From positions 1 to 64,000 of the forward strand of contig NZ_AUND01000023.1 of NCBI RefSeq assembly GCF_000714535.1: 64,000 nt of DNA, read 5' to 3'. This DNA comes from Thioclava pacifica DSM 10166 (GTDB lineage Bacteria; Pseudomonadota; Alphaproteobacteria; Rhodobacterales; Rhodobacteraceae). Both the position numbers and the translations under genes were made by a program. The notes beneath the pieces were generated by a model. The model saw nothing but the letters and a program-made list of their open reading frames with translations. It had not been told where the DNA came from and did not search any database. This document shows, piece after piece, positions 25,462 to 33,581 of this stretch (positions are counted from its first letter, which is position 1; every line of letters begins with the position of its first letter).

Positions 25462-25893
25462 TCAGCTCATGAAATCGGGGAAGGCGGGCAGCGGAAGGCC
25501 CAACACCCTGTCGAAAAGGAAAAAGAGAAGCAGGCTGATCGAGATTCCGGCGATTGCGGCATAACTCCAGCGCGTCCCCACGAGCCGCGCCAGCAGCGCT
25601 GTGCCGAGCATCGTCGAGAGCGGAAAGCCCAGCGGTTCGAGCAGCGCGACATATCCCAGCAGGATCGCAAGCGCCGCGCCCTGCTTGAGCATCGGCGCGC
25701 CACGCTCCCATTGCGGGTCGGGATCGGGACGCAGGACCATCGCGAGGCTCAGAAGCGCCGCCGGGATGGCGATGATCATCGGAAAGGCCGCGGGGCCCAA
25801 GGGGTCGCCGAAGCTCGCCTTGTAATCCCGCGCGGCTAGACCGTAGAGGATCGACATGGCGAGAAACGCCATGCCGAGAAGCCGGTTCATCAT
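25462..25893 (-). CDS. tctB: Small permease subunit TctB
   Basis: A 143-residue four-helix membrane protein of the TctB (DUF1468) family. The start is set at 25893, where ATG overlaps the tctC stop in an ATGA arrangement. A longer frame exists but would overlap tctC by over 100 bases. The segments AAFPMIIAIPAALLSLAMVL and AIAGISISLLLFFLFDRVLG are typical. It ends 6 bases before tctA. Confidence 0.88.
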   Translation of the reverse strand: MMNRLLGMAFLAMSILYGLAARDYKASFGDPLGPAAFPMIIAIPAALLSLAMVLRPDPDPQWERGAPMLKQGAALAILLGYVALLEPLGFPLSTMLGTALLARLVGTRWSYAAIAGISISLLLFFLFDRVLGLPLPAFPDFMS

Positions 25894-26858
25894 TGGATCA
25901 CGCCGATCTCTTTCGAAATCCGCGCCATCGCATCGACCTGTTCGCTCACATAGGTCTCGAACTCGGGGCCGCCGCGCCAGATCGGAACGAGGCCTTTCGC
26001 GGTCGCTTCTTTCTTCCACGCATCCGTGTCGTAGAGCGTGTGCAGTTTCTCGACCCAGCCGTTATAGACATCGTCCGAGACCTTGCCGCCGGTATAGAAC
26101 CCACGCCAGTTGTAGCCGGTCACGTCGATGCCTTGCTCCTTGGCGGTGGGTGCGTCGGGGAAGGCCGGGATGCGGTCATCCGAGAGCGCCGCGAGGATGC
26201 GGATATCGCCGGATTCGACAAAGCCCGCGATCTCGCCGAGGTCGGTCGAGACGGCGCCGACCTGGCCGCCCATCATCTGCGTCACGGCCGGGCTGCCGCC
26301 GTCGAACTGAACCCAGCGGATCGACTTGTAGTCATCGGCGCTCATGCCGGCCTTATCGGCCACCATCAGCATGCGGATGTGATCCCAGCCGCCCACACCC
26401 GACGAGCCCGCGACCGGCACAGAGCCAGGGTCGGCCTTGAGCTTGGCGAGCAGGTCGTCGAGCGTCTTCATGTCGGATTTCGAATCGACCACGATCACGC
26501 CCACATCCGAGCCGAGCATGCCCAGCCACCGCATCGTATCGATGCCGGCCGGATATTTGCCCTGCGCGATCTGGGTCACGCCGACGGTCGAGGTCGCAAC
26601 CAGCAGTTCGGGATCATCCGCGCGCTTCGCCGCGACATTGGCGAAGGCCACGGCGCCCACGCCGCCGGGCATATTGGTCACTTGAACGGGGGCGTCGACG
26701 ATCTTCTGATCGTAGAGCAGCTGGCCCACGGTGCGGCAGGTGAAGTCCCATCCGCCGCCCGGATCCGCCGGCGCGATGCATTCGGCCGCGCTTGCGCTGG
26801 TGGCACCCAGCGCACAGGCCAACAGCCCCGCACCGAGGATCTTCGTGAAATCAAGCAT
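25890..26858 (-). CDS. tctC: TctC-type periplasmic binding protein
   Basis: A 322-residue receptor with a signal peptide ending at TSASA. The mature start AECIAPADPGGGWDFTCR is the Bug/TctC ligand-loop signature, and NMPGGVGAVAFANVA is the second conserved loop. C-terminal blocks resemble other Bug proteins. Two cysteines in the first 20 mature residues (ECI and TCR) could form a disulfide. It precedes tctB and tctA and follows the gntR gene by 78 bases. Bug proteins bind carboxylates; the HMG-CoA lyase and CoA-transferase opposite suggest a branched dicarboxylate. Confidence 0.9.
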   Translation of the reverse strand: MLDFTKILGAGLLACALGATSASAAECIAPADPGGGWDFTCRTVGQLLYDQKIVDAPVQVTNMPGGVGAVAFANVAAKRADDPELLVATSTVGVTQIAQGKYPAGIDTMRWLGMLGSDVGVIVVDSKSDMKTLDDLLAKLKADPGSVPVAGSSGVGGWDHIRMLMVADKAGMSADDYKSIRWVQFDGGSPAVTQMMGGQVGAVSTDLGEIAGFVESGDIRILAALSDDRIPAFPDAPTAKEQGIDVTGYNWRGFYTGGKVSDDVYNGWVEKLHTLYDTDAWKKEATAKGLVPIWRGGPEFETYVSEQVDAMARISKEIGVIQ

Positions 26859-26936
26859 AGTCTCCTCCCTTGCTTGTCTCGGTTTGCCGGTTGATCCGGC
26901 ATCTTGTCCGCCCGCCGCGAAGGGGGGCGGCTGACC

Positions 26937-27638
26937 TCATGGGGGCGTGTCGACAAAACTCCTCGCCCCGAGGATTCGACGCGCGTCCTCAATCGCGCGG
27001 ATGATCTGGTCGCGTACGGCGCGTGTGTGAGCCCGCAGCGCGGCCTCGGCCTTTGCTGCGTCGCCCTTGCGGATCAATGCGATGATCTCGCTGTGTTCGT
27101 GATGGGCAACCTTGCGATCCTCGGCATTGCTCGCCAGAAGCCAGCGCGCCCGGGCTGCGCGGGCCACACAATCACGCACCGCTTCGGTGAGGAAACGGTT
27201 GCGGGTCAGCGCCGCCAGCTCGACATGGATATCGAGCCCCGCGCCGAGCCAGCTCTCGGGCGTCATCGGCTCCAGTCCGCGATCGACGGTCGCTTGCAAT
27301 GCGTTCAGTTCTTCGGCGCTCGCGCGCTCGCAGACCAGCCGCACCACCACCGCCTCGATCTCCTCGCGGAATTCGAAGACTTCGCGCAGCAGCGGCATGT
27401 TGAAGGGCGCGACGATCCAGCTGCGGCTGTCACGCTCTACGAGCCCTTCATTGGCCAGCGTCGCAAGCGCCTGCCGGATCGGCGTGCGCGACACGTCGTA
27501 ATGCGATTCGAGAAAGCGCTCGGTGACCGGCTCGCCAGGAGCCAGCGTCAACGACAGGATGTCCGCGCGAATCCTCCCGAGCACCTCATCGGTGCGGTTC
27601 CCCCCGGATTCCTTCGCGATTTTCTGTAGCGCTGCCAT
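26937..27638 (-). CDS. GntR/FadR-family regulator of the Tct cassette
   Basis: A 233-residue regulator. The N-terminal GntR winged helix (about 15-75, with VTERFLESHYDVSRTPIRQAL) is followed by an FCD effector domain (about 85-215) whose conserved Asp/His residues (DIHVELAAL, HHEHSEII) usually bind metal and a carboxylate. Start 27638 is chosen because CAGGGG precedes it and the longer frame would cover the operators. It probably senses the acid imported by TctABC and controls both divergent operons. Confidence 0.88.
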   Translation of the reverse strand: MAALQKIAKESGGNRTDEVLGRIRADILSLTLAPGEPVTERFLESHYDVSRTPIRQALATLANEGLVERDSRSWIVAPFNMPLLREVFEFREEIEAVVVRLVCERASAEELNALQATVDRGLEPMTPESWLGAGLDIHVELAALTRNRFLTEAVRDCVARAARARWLLASNAEDRKVAHHEHSEIIALIRKGDAAKAEAALRAHTRAVRDQIIRAIEDARRILGARSFVDTPP

Positions 27639-27662
27639 GCATTGACCCCTGCAATCCCGATT

Positions 27663-27686
27663 AGGTATACCAAGATGGTCGACCAT
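27663..27686. promoter_or_regulatory. Two adjacent GntR/FCD-type operators
   Basis: Two palindromes lie between the gntR gene and HMG-CoA lyase: AGGTATACCA (27663-27672) and ATGGTCGACCAT (27675-27686). Both fit the GGTnnACC core known for FadR-subfamily regulators such as PdhR and LldR. Their centres are about 13 bp apart. They are well placed to repress both divergent promoters. Confidence 0.65.
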
Positions 27687-27713
27687 ATCAATCGCTTTCG
27701 AAAGGGGCCGCGC

Positions 27714-28676
27714 ATGTCAGCATTGATCAAGGGGTTTCCCGAGGCTGTGACGATCACCGAAGTCGGTCCCCGTGACGGGCTGCAAAGCATCGCGCAATGG
27801 GTGCCGACCGAGGCGAAGATCGAGATGGTCAATGGACTTCTTGCCGCGGGGCTGCGGCAGTTCGAGGTGACCTCCTTCGTCGCGCCGCGCGCGGTGCCGC
27901 AGATGCGCGACGCCGCCGAGGTGCTCGCGGGAATCGACCGTTCCTTCGGGGCCGAGCTGACCGCGCTCGTGCCCAATGCCAAGGGCGCGGAACGCGCTGT
28001 CGAGGCCGGGGTCGACGCGATGGTCGTGTTCATGTCTGCCTCTGAGAGCCACAACCAGGCGAATGTGAATTGCTCACGCGAACGCTCGCTGGAGGGCTTC
28101 CGCGAGATCGTGCGGATCGCAGAGGCCGCCGGGATCGAGGTGAAGGGCGCGATCGCCACCGCCTTCGGGTGTCCCTTCGAGGGCAACGTTCCCGACAGCG
28201 CGGTCGCTGATCTGGCGAAGGCCTATGCGGATATGGGGATCCGGCGCATCACGCTGGGTGACACGACCGGCATGGCGACGCCGCCGCTGGTGCAATCGCG
28301 CTGCCGAACGCTGGCGGCTGAGGTGCCGGGCAGCGACGTGACGTTGCATTTCCACAATACGCGCGGCGTGGGTCTCGCCTGTGTCTACGCCGGGTTGCTC
28401 GAAGGGACCACGCGCTACGAATCGAGCGTCGGTGGGTTGGGCGGTTGCCCCTTCGCACCGGGAGCGACGGGCAATATCTGCACTGAAGATCTGATCTATC
28501 TGCTCGACGAATGCGGGGTGCAAAGCGGTGTCGACGGCGAGAAGGTCGCCGAGGTTGCGCGCCGGATGGAGGACCTTCTCGGGTATCCTCTGCCGGGGCA
28601 GGTGATGCATGCGGGGCCGCGCCTTGCGCTCAAGCCGCGCGATGCCGTTCGGTCTTCGAGCGGGAGTGCTGCCTGA
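27714..28676 (+). CDS. Hydroxymethylglutaryl-CoA lyase-type enzyme
   Basis: A 320-residue TIM-barrel lyase. VTITEVGPRDGLQSI opens the barrel with the metal-binding Asp, HFHNTRGVGLA supplies metal histidines, and GGLGGCPFAPGATGN contains the catalytic cysteine loop of HMG-CoA lyases. The expected reaction is HMG-CoA to acetyl-CoA plus acetoacetate; related enzymes cleave other 3-hydroxyacyl-CoAs such as citramalyl-CoA. AAAGGGG precedes ATG 27714. The stop overlaps the CoA-transferase start (TGATG). Confidence 0.9.
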   Translation: MSALIKGFPEAVTITEVGPRDGLQSIAQWVPTEAKIEMVNGLLAAGLRQFEVTSFVAPRAVPQMRDAAEVLAGIDRSFGAELTALVPNAKGAERAVEAGVDAMVVFMSASESHNQANVNCSRERSLEGFREIVRIAEAAGIEVKGAIATAFGCPFEGNVPDSAVADLAKAYADMGIRRITLGDTTGMATPPLVQSRCRTLAAEVPGSDVTLHFHNTRGVGLACVYAGLLEGTTRYESSVGGLGGCPFAPGATGNICTEDLIYLLDECGVQSGVDGEKVAEVARRMEDLLGYPLPGQVMHAGPRLALKPRDAVRSSSGSAA

Positions 28677-29893
28677 TGACGTTGCGCCCCCCGCTTGACG
28701 GTATCCGCGTGATCGATCTGACGCGCGTCCTCTCTGGCCCGTTCTGCTCGATGATGCTGGGCGATATGGGGGCCGAGGTGATCAAGGTCGAAACCCCCGA
28801 TGGTGATCCGGTACGCCAGCAGGGCACGATCCGCGACGGGCTGTCTTGGTATTTCGCGAGCTTCAACCGCAACAAGAAATCCGTGACGCTCGATCTTTAT
28901 CACCCGGAAGGCCGTGCCGTGTTGCGTCGGTTGATCGAAGGCGCGGATGTACTGGTGGAAAACTTTCGCCCCGGCGTGCTGGCGAAGATGGGTTTCGACA
29001 AGGACACGCTGGCAGAGATCAATCCACGGCTCGTGGTGGGTTCGATCAACGGGTTCGGCAGCACGGGACCTTATGTGGATCGTCCCGCCTTCGACTTCAT
29101 TGCGCAAGCGATGAGCGGGCTGATGAGCACCAACGGCCCGCCTGGCGGAGAGCCGATGCGCATGGCGCAGCCGATCACCGATTTGCTCGCCGGGCTGTAT
29201 ACCGCCTTCGGGATCGTCTCGGCGCTGCGCGGACGCGATATCAATGGCACCGGGCAGGCGGTTGAGACCTCGATGGTGAACGGGGCGCTCTCTACCATGG
29301 CCTATATCGCCTCGGAATATTTCGCCGCCGGAAAGCTGCCCGAGAGGATGGGCAACGATCACCCGCTGGTCGCGCCTTACAGTCTCTTTGATGCCGCCGA
29401 TGGCAAGATCGCGATTGCGCCTTCGAACGATACGATCCTGCAGCGGCTGCTCGACGCGCTGGGCCTTGGGACGCTCCTCAGCGATCCGCGCTACGACACG
29501 AATCCCAAACGCTTCGAGCGCCGTGACGAACTGCGCGCGTTGCTGAACGAGAAGCTCTCCGCTGACACGCAGGATGGCTGGATCGTGCGGCTCAATGCGG
29601 CGGGCGTGCCCTGTGGCCGGGTGCAGGATCTGCGCGAGGTGTTTGACGATCCACAGATCAGGGCACAGGAAATGGCGATTGATGTCGAGCATCCCGGCCA
29701 TGGCACGGTGCGGATGCTGGGTTTCCCGGTCAAGCTCGACCAGACCGCCTGCGAAGTGCGATTGCCCGCGCCGGAACTTGGGGCACATACGCAGGACGTG
29801 CTGCGCGACGCGGGACTGTCCGAGGCAGAGATCGAGGCACTGTCAGCGGCGGGTGTTCTGGGGGCGCAAAACAGAAATTCTGCGCAGCAATAA
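28676..29893 (+). CDS. CaiB/BaiF family (class III) CoA-transferase
   Basis: A 405-residue CoA-transferase. GIRVIDLTRVLSGPFCSMML, the LGAEVIKVE-like block, and RPAFDFIAQAMSGLMS carrying the nucleophilic aspartate (the D in AFDF) are intact. It is translationally coupled to the lyase, so the pair probably activates an imported acid to its CoA ester by transfer from another acyl-CoA and then cleaves it. Human SUGCT, of the same family, uses glutarate and 3-hydroxy-3-methylglutarate, supporting an HMG-like substrate here. Confidence 0.88.
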   Translation: MTLRPPLDGIRVIDLTRVLSGPFCSMMLGDMGAEVIKVETPDGDPVRQQGTIRDGLSWYFASFNRNKKSVTLDLYHPEGRAVLRRLIEGADVLVENFRPGVLAKMGFDKDTLAEINPRLVVGSINGFGSTGPYVDRPAFDFIAQAMSGLMSTNGPPGGEPMRMAQPITDLLAGLYTAFGIVSALRGRDINGTGQAVETSMVNGALSTMAYIASEYFAAGKLPERMGNDHPLVAPYSLFDAADGKIAIAPSNDTILQRLLDALGLGTLLSDPRYDTNPKRFERRDELRALLNEKLSADTQDGWIVRLNAAGVPCGRVQDLREVFDDPQIRAQEMAIDVEHPGHGTVRMLGFPVKLDQTACEVRLPAPELGAHTQDVLRDAGLSEAEIEALSAAGVLGAQNRNSAQQ

Positions 29894-30329
29894 TTTTTCT
29901 GTTTCGCGAAATTTCCGAAAATTAGGATATCAATTGTCTCGTGTCGAGAAAGCAAATTCGATGCGGTTGAGATAGGTCTCACCGGGCCGCAGAACCGCGT
30001 CTGGGAAATCCGGCCGGTTCGGCGCGTCGGGCCAGGCTTGCGGTTCCAGGCAAACCGCAGGTGCGGCGTCAGCGCGTTTATCGGTGTAGAGTTGCAAGCC
30101 TGTTTGATCGCTCGAGAGCCGCAGCTCGCGGCCCGATTTCGGATCGTAAAGCGTGGCAATTTCGCGCAACTCTTCGGTGGGCTCGAGGCAGAAGCAATGA
30201 TCGTAACCAGAACTTTTTCTGCGCAGCAAAACCTTCGCCTCGCGGAAGTCGAACTCTGTCCCCGAGACGGATTGCGGGGCGCCTGCGGGGAGTAATGCGG
30301 TATCGACCGGCAAGAAATGCTGCGCAGAA
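29878..30329. repeat. Three copies of a 12-base motif
   Basis: TTCTGCGCAGCA occurs at 29878-29889 and 30217-30228, and as its complement at 30318-30329. The core CTGCGCAG is palindromic. One copy spans the end of the CoA-transferase gene; the other two are inside the aldose epimerase gene in different sequence contexts. I noticed no other copies, but did not search exhaustively. Confidence 0.45.
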
Positions 30330-30880
30330 ATTTGCAGCATGTAGTCGTCAATCGGGCCGCCGTCGGAGAGGTTGAAGAACCCGTGCGAGGTGAGCGAAAC
30401 GGGGCAGGCGCGGGACACTGTTGCGCGGTAGGTGATGCTCAGCGTTGCGGGTGGGGTCAGAACAAAATCGGCCTCCACGCTGAGCGCGCCGGGAAATCCC
30501 TGATCCCCGTCGGGGCTCTCGAGCCGCAGGGTCAGCGCGCTCATCCAATGCGCGACGACTTCCCACTTGCGCCGATCGAACCCGTCCGTGCCGCCATGTA
30601 GGCAATTGGGGGGCTCATTCGCGCTCAGCGTATGCCGCTCCCCATTGAGCGTGAATCCGGCACCGGCGATCCGGTTCGCAAACCGCCCGATCGTCGCGCC
30701 GCGAAAGCTGCGCTGTCGCTTGTAGGCATTTGGATCGGGCAGACCGACAAGCACATTGCCCAGCACACCCGAGCGGTCCGGCACCTGCAAGCTGTGCAGC
30801 GTTGCGCCGAAGGGAAGGATCTCGGCACGCACACCGGAAGGCAGGCCGATGCACAGCGCCGGCATGTCGTCGACTTTCAT
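29930..30880 (-). CDS. galM: Aldose 1-epimerase
   Basis: A 316-residue mutarotase interconverting alpha and beta anomers of aldoses. GATIGRFANRIAGAGFTLNGE, the NCLHGGTDGFDRR histidine block, LTSHGFFNLSDGG and the C-terminal glutamate region RPGETYLNRIEFAF match the family. Start 30880 is preferred since GGGGGA lies 6 bases upstream; an in-frame codon at 30985 would add 35 residues without family similarity. Base composition in the 3' end is richer in A/T than neighbours. It is divergent from an SMP-30 lactonase gene. Confidence 0.85.
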   Translation of the reverse strand: MKVDDMPALCIGLPSGVRAEILPFGATLHSLQVPDRSGVLGNVLVGLPDPNAYKRQRSFRGATIGRFANRIAGAGFTLNGERHTLSANEPPNCLHGGTDGFDRRKWEVVAHWMSALTLRLESPDGDQGFPGALSVEADFVLTPPATLSITYRATVSRACPVSLTSHGFFNLSDGGPIDDYMLQISAQHFLPVDTALLPAGAPQSVSGTEFDFREAKVLLRRKSSGYDHCFCLEPTEELREIATLYDPKSGRELRLSSDQTGLQLYTDKRADAAPAVCLEPQAWPDAPNRPDFPDAVLRPGETYLNRIEFAFSTRDN

Positions 30881-31014
30881 CCCCATTCCCCCAAGATGCA
30901 CAGGATCGTGACTTGCGTCAGGGCAGAATGCCATGACCGCTGGTACAAGCGCAGCGTTTTCGGGCCGCATGAGGCGTTTTGCCATGGGCTGACCCGAGGG
31001 AAGTTGAGTGGGGC

Positions 31015-31863
31015 ATGGCGTCGCAAATTTACGATAAGCGTTTGTGTTTTCTTGGAGAAGGACCGCTCTGGCACCCCGTCAGAGATGCGCTTTTCTGGTT
31101 TGACGTTCTCGCCGGGCGCCTGTTGAGCCGCGACGGATCAGGCGCGCAAGAGTGGGAAATCGGGCAAATCGCGTCGGCGGCAGGCTGGATCGATTCGGAG
31201 ACGCTTCTTCTTCTGACTGAAACCGGGTTGCGGCGTTTCGAAATCGCGACCGGCGCCCAGGAACCTGTCGCGGCGCTTGAGGCGGCCGATCACGGTCGGC
31301 GCGGCAATGACGGGCGCGCCGATCCGATGGGAGGGTTCTGGGCCTCTGTGATGGGCAAGGGGGCGGAGCCGGGGGAGGGGCGGATCTATCGCTATTATCG
31401 CGGCGCGGTCGAGCTTGTGTTCTCCGGCCTTACTATCCCCAACGCGATCTGTTTCGCGCCTGACGGGCGGCGCGCCTATTTCGCGGATACGCCAATGCAA
31501 CAGATCATGACGGTAAGTCTCGATGCCCAGGGCTGGCCAGATGCGAAGCCCGAAGTTTTTGTCGATCTGCGGACCGAGGGGCTGAACCCCGATGGCGCGG
31601 TGACCGATGCCGACGGCGCCCTTTGGTCGGCGCAATGGGGTGCTGGCCGTGTGGCGCGTTACCTCCCCGATGGGCGCTTCGATTGCGCGATTTCGGTGGG
31701 CGGTCTGCACAGCTCCTGTCCAGCCTTCGGCGGGACGGATTATCGCACGCTCTTCGTCACCACGGCGCGCGAACATATCGCTGCGCCGGACGAGGCACAG
31801 GGGGTCGTCTATGCGGCCCGATCTCCGGTCGCGGGCCGTCCCGAACCGAAGGTTATTCTCTGA
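31015..31863 (+). CDS. SMP-30/gluconolactonase family lactonase
   Basis: A 282-residue six-bladed propeller enzyme. Metal ligands of the family are visible: Glu in LGEGPLWH, the block RRGNDGRADPMGGFWASVMG, Asn in GLTIPNAICF and Asp in LNPDGAVTDADGALW. It would hydrolyse a sugar lactone to the acid. The neighbouring epimerase suggests a sugar substrate such as gluconolactone or a pentonolactone. It ends directly against the convergent oxyR-like gene, the two stop codons abutting in TGATCA. Confidence 0.88.
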   Translation: MASQIYDKRLCFLGEGPLWHPVRDALFWFDVLAGRLLSRDGSGAQEWEIGQIASAAGWIDSETLLLLTETGLRRFEIATGAQEPVAALEAADHGRRGNDGRADPMGGFWASVMGKGAEPGEGRIYRYYRGAVELVFSGLTIPNAICFAPDGRRAYFADTPMQQIMTVSLDAQGWPDAKPEVFVDLRTEGLNPDGAVTDADGALWSAQWGAGRVARYLPDGRFDCAISVGGLHSSCPAFGGTDYRTLFVTTAREHIAAPDEAQGVVYAARSPVAGRPEPKVIL

Positions 31864-32760
31864 TCACATCTCGGCGCGGGTCCTGCTCAGCAACTCGCCC
31901 AGTTTGCGAAAGAGCGGCGCCTTGGCCGAGGTTCCGCGCCAACCGAGCACGACGCGGCGCGGACAGGCATCGGGCAGGGGAGCGATGGCGATCTCCTGAC
32001 CGCCGATGACGCCCGCATCAAGCGCGAGATTGGGCAGCAGCGTGATCCCCAGCCCCTCACTCACCATCGAGATCAGGGTGGGCAGCGAAGTTGCCGAGAA
32101 GCTGTCATCCTGCTCGATATCGCGATCAGGAAAGGCCGAAAGCGCATGGCGTTGCAGGCAGTGCCCCTTCTCCAGCAGCATAAGTCGTGCCCCGTCGAGC
32201 TGATCGCCGCTCACCGGGGACGGCCCAAAGCTGCCGGGTGGGGCGGCGAGGTGATAGCCGTCGTCGAATAGCTCCAGCACCTCGATGCCGGGGATGTCGA
32301 AGGGTTTGGCGAAGAGGATCAGATCGAGACGCCCGGTTTGAAGCCCGTCGAGCAGGTTCTCGGTCATCTCCTCGCGCAGGAGGAGCCGCAGCTCGGGGAA
32401 TCTCTGGCGGATCTCGGGCAAGGCGCGGGGGATCAGGTAGGGCCCGATCGTCGGGATTGCGCCGAGCCGCAGATCGCCGCCTTCAGGCGCGCGCTGGACC
32501 GCCGCGAGGTCTTCGATCTCACGCGCCGCAAGCAGCACCGCGCGCGCCCGCTCGGCGATTTCCGCCCCGATCGGCGTGAGGATGACCGATCGCTTGGTGC
32601 GCTCGGCCAGTTGCACGCCAAGCCTGTCCTCGAGTTCCTTCAGCCCCGCCGACAAGGTGGGCTGGGTGACGAAGCAACTTTCCGCCGCGCGAGAAAAATT
32701 CAGCTCGTCCGCGATCGCGGTGAGAAAGCGCAGCTGGCGCAGGGTGAGGAGCGGAGTCAT
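31864..32760 (-). CDS. oxyR: OxyR-like LysR-family peroxide regulator
   Basis: A 298-residue LysR regulator (HTH about 5-63, LNFSRAAESCFVTQPTLSAGL) with the OxyR-type effector domain blocks RLGAIPTIGPYLIP and LMLLEKGHC. C201 in GHC corresponds to the peroxidatic C199 of E. coli OxyR. The partner C208 is replaced: the sequence is GHCLQRHALSAF, with F210 where Cys is expected. It is divergent from peroxiredoxin and dps, typical OxyR targets, so a peroxide role is likely, though perhaps not through the standard disulfide. Confidence 0.85.
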   Translation of the reverse strand: MTPLLTLRQLRFLTAIADELNFSRAAESCFVTQPTLSAGLKELEDRLGVQLAERTKRSVILTPIGAEIAERARAVLLAAREIEDLAAVQRAPEGGDLRLGAIPTIGPYLIPRALPEIRQRFPELRLLLREEMTENLLDGLQTGRLDLILFAKPFDIPGIEVLELFDDGYHLAAPPGSFGPSPVSGDQLDGARLMLLEKGHCLQRHALSAFPDRDIEQDDSFSATSLPTLISMVSEGLGITLLPNLALDAGVIGGQEIAIAPLPDACPRRVVLGWRGTSAKAPLFRKLGELLSRTRAEM

Positions 32761-32774
32761 TATCGAAAACCTCT

Positions 32775-32791
32775 ATAACAGAGATCATTAT
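32775..32791. promoter_or_regulatory. Candidate OxyR/LysR site in divergent promoter
   Basis: The AT-rich region between the oxyR-like gene and the peroxiredoxin contains ATAA-N9-TTAT at 32775-32791, with further ATC/TAT-rich half-sites up to 32808 (ACTAT). It roughly resembles the phased ATAG/CTAT elements bound by OxyR. The match is imperfect and no promoter hexamers are certain. Confidence 0.4.
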
Positions 32792-32878
32792 AATCAATTT
32801 CAACTATCAGAGGCCATCCCCTAAATCTCTCTCATCGAAACAGCGAACACGAAACGCGCAAGACAGATGGAGATGAAA

Positions 32879-33523
32879 ATGACCGAAGTGACCCAACCGC
32901 AGATGCCGCAGCTGAACGCCCCCGCCCCGGCCTTCAACGCACCCACCACCCACGGCCAGAAGACCCTCGAAGATTACAAGGGCAAGTGGCTGATCCTGTT
33001 CTCCCACCCGGCCGATTTCACGCCGGTCTGCACCACCGAATTCATCGCCTTCGCGAAGAAGCAGGATGAGTTCGAGGCGCGTAACACCGAGCTGCTGGGC
33101 CTCTCGATCGACAGCCACTACTCGCACATCGCCTGGATGCTCAACATCAAGGAGAAGTTCGGCACCGAGATCAAATTCCCGATCATCGCGGACCTCTCGA
33201 TGACCGTTGCGCAGGCCTACGGCATGATCCAGCCTGGGGCGTCCGATACCTCGGCGGTGCGCGCGACTTTCATCATCGATCCCAACGGTGTGCTGCGCGC
33301 CATGATCTACTACCCGATGGTTGCGGGCCGTTCGATCGACGAGATCTACCGTCTCCTGGTCGCGCTCCAGACCGCGGAAGAGCACAAATGTGCGATGCCC
33401 GAGAACTGGAAGCCAGGCGACGAAGTTATCGTCCCGACGCCCGCCACGCCGGAAGCCGCGCAGGCCCGTGCCGGTGAAGGCTTCAACACGGTCGACTGGT
33501 ATTTCTCGACCCGTCAGATCTGA
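32879..33523 (+). CDS. Peroxiredoxin (AhpC/Prx6-like)
   Basis: A 214-residue thiol peroxidase reducing H2O2 and organic peroxides. The peroxidatic cysteine C51 lies in HPADFTPVCTTEF, and C171 (EEHKCAMPENW) is a possible resolving cysteine. Length and the C-terminal extension fit the Prx6-type group. Three in-frame ATGs cluster; 32879 is chosen because GGAG lies 6 bases upstream. It is divergent from the oxyR-like gene and followed by dps, forming an oxidative-defence unit. Confidence 0.9.
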   Translation: MTEVTQPQMPQLNAPAPAFNAPTTHGQKTLEDYKGKWLILFSHPADFTPVCTTEFIAFAKKQDEFEARNTELLGLSIDSHYSHIAWMLNIKEKFGTEIKFPIIADLSMTVAQAYGMIQPGASDTSAVRATFIIDPNGVLRAMIYYPMVAGRSIDEIYRLLVALQTAEEHKCAMPENWKPGDEVIVPTPATPEAAQARAGEGFNTVDWYFSTRQI

Positions 33524-33531
33524 TCCCGATA

Positions 33532-33553
33532 CCCCGGCGGCACGCCGCCGGGG
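33532..33553 (+). terminator. GC-rich hairpin between peroxiredoxin and dps
   Basis: CCCCGGCGG and CCGCCGGGG make a perfect 9-bp stem around CACG, followed by TTCATTT. The U-tract is interrupted, so it may act as a partial terminator or mRNA-stabilising end that lets the two genes be expressed at different levels. Confidence 0.55.
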
Positions 33554-33581
33554 TTCATTTCCGCCCAAGGAGGAGCACGCC

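Noticed and set aside
23167-25839. Long plus-strand frame across the aldo/keto reductase and tctA
   Set aside because: Antisense to two well-supported genes; rich in Arg, His and Gln with no known domain.
29894-29929. AT-rich TTTCGCGAAA palindrome as terminator of the CoA-transferase gene
   Set aside because: The stem is only five base pairs with almost no loop, too weak to call a terminator.
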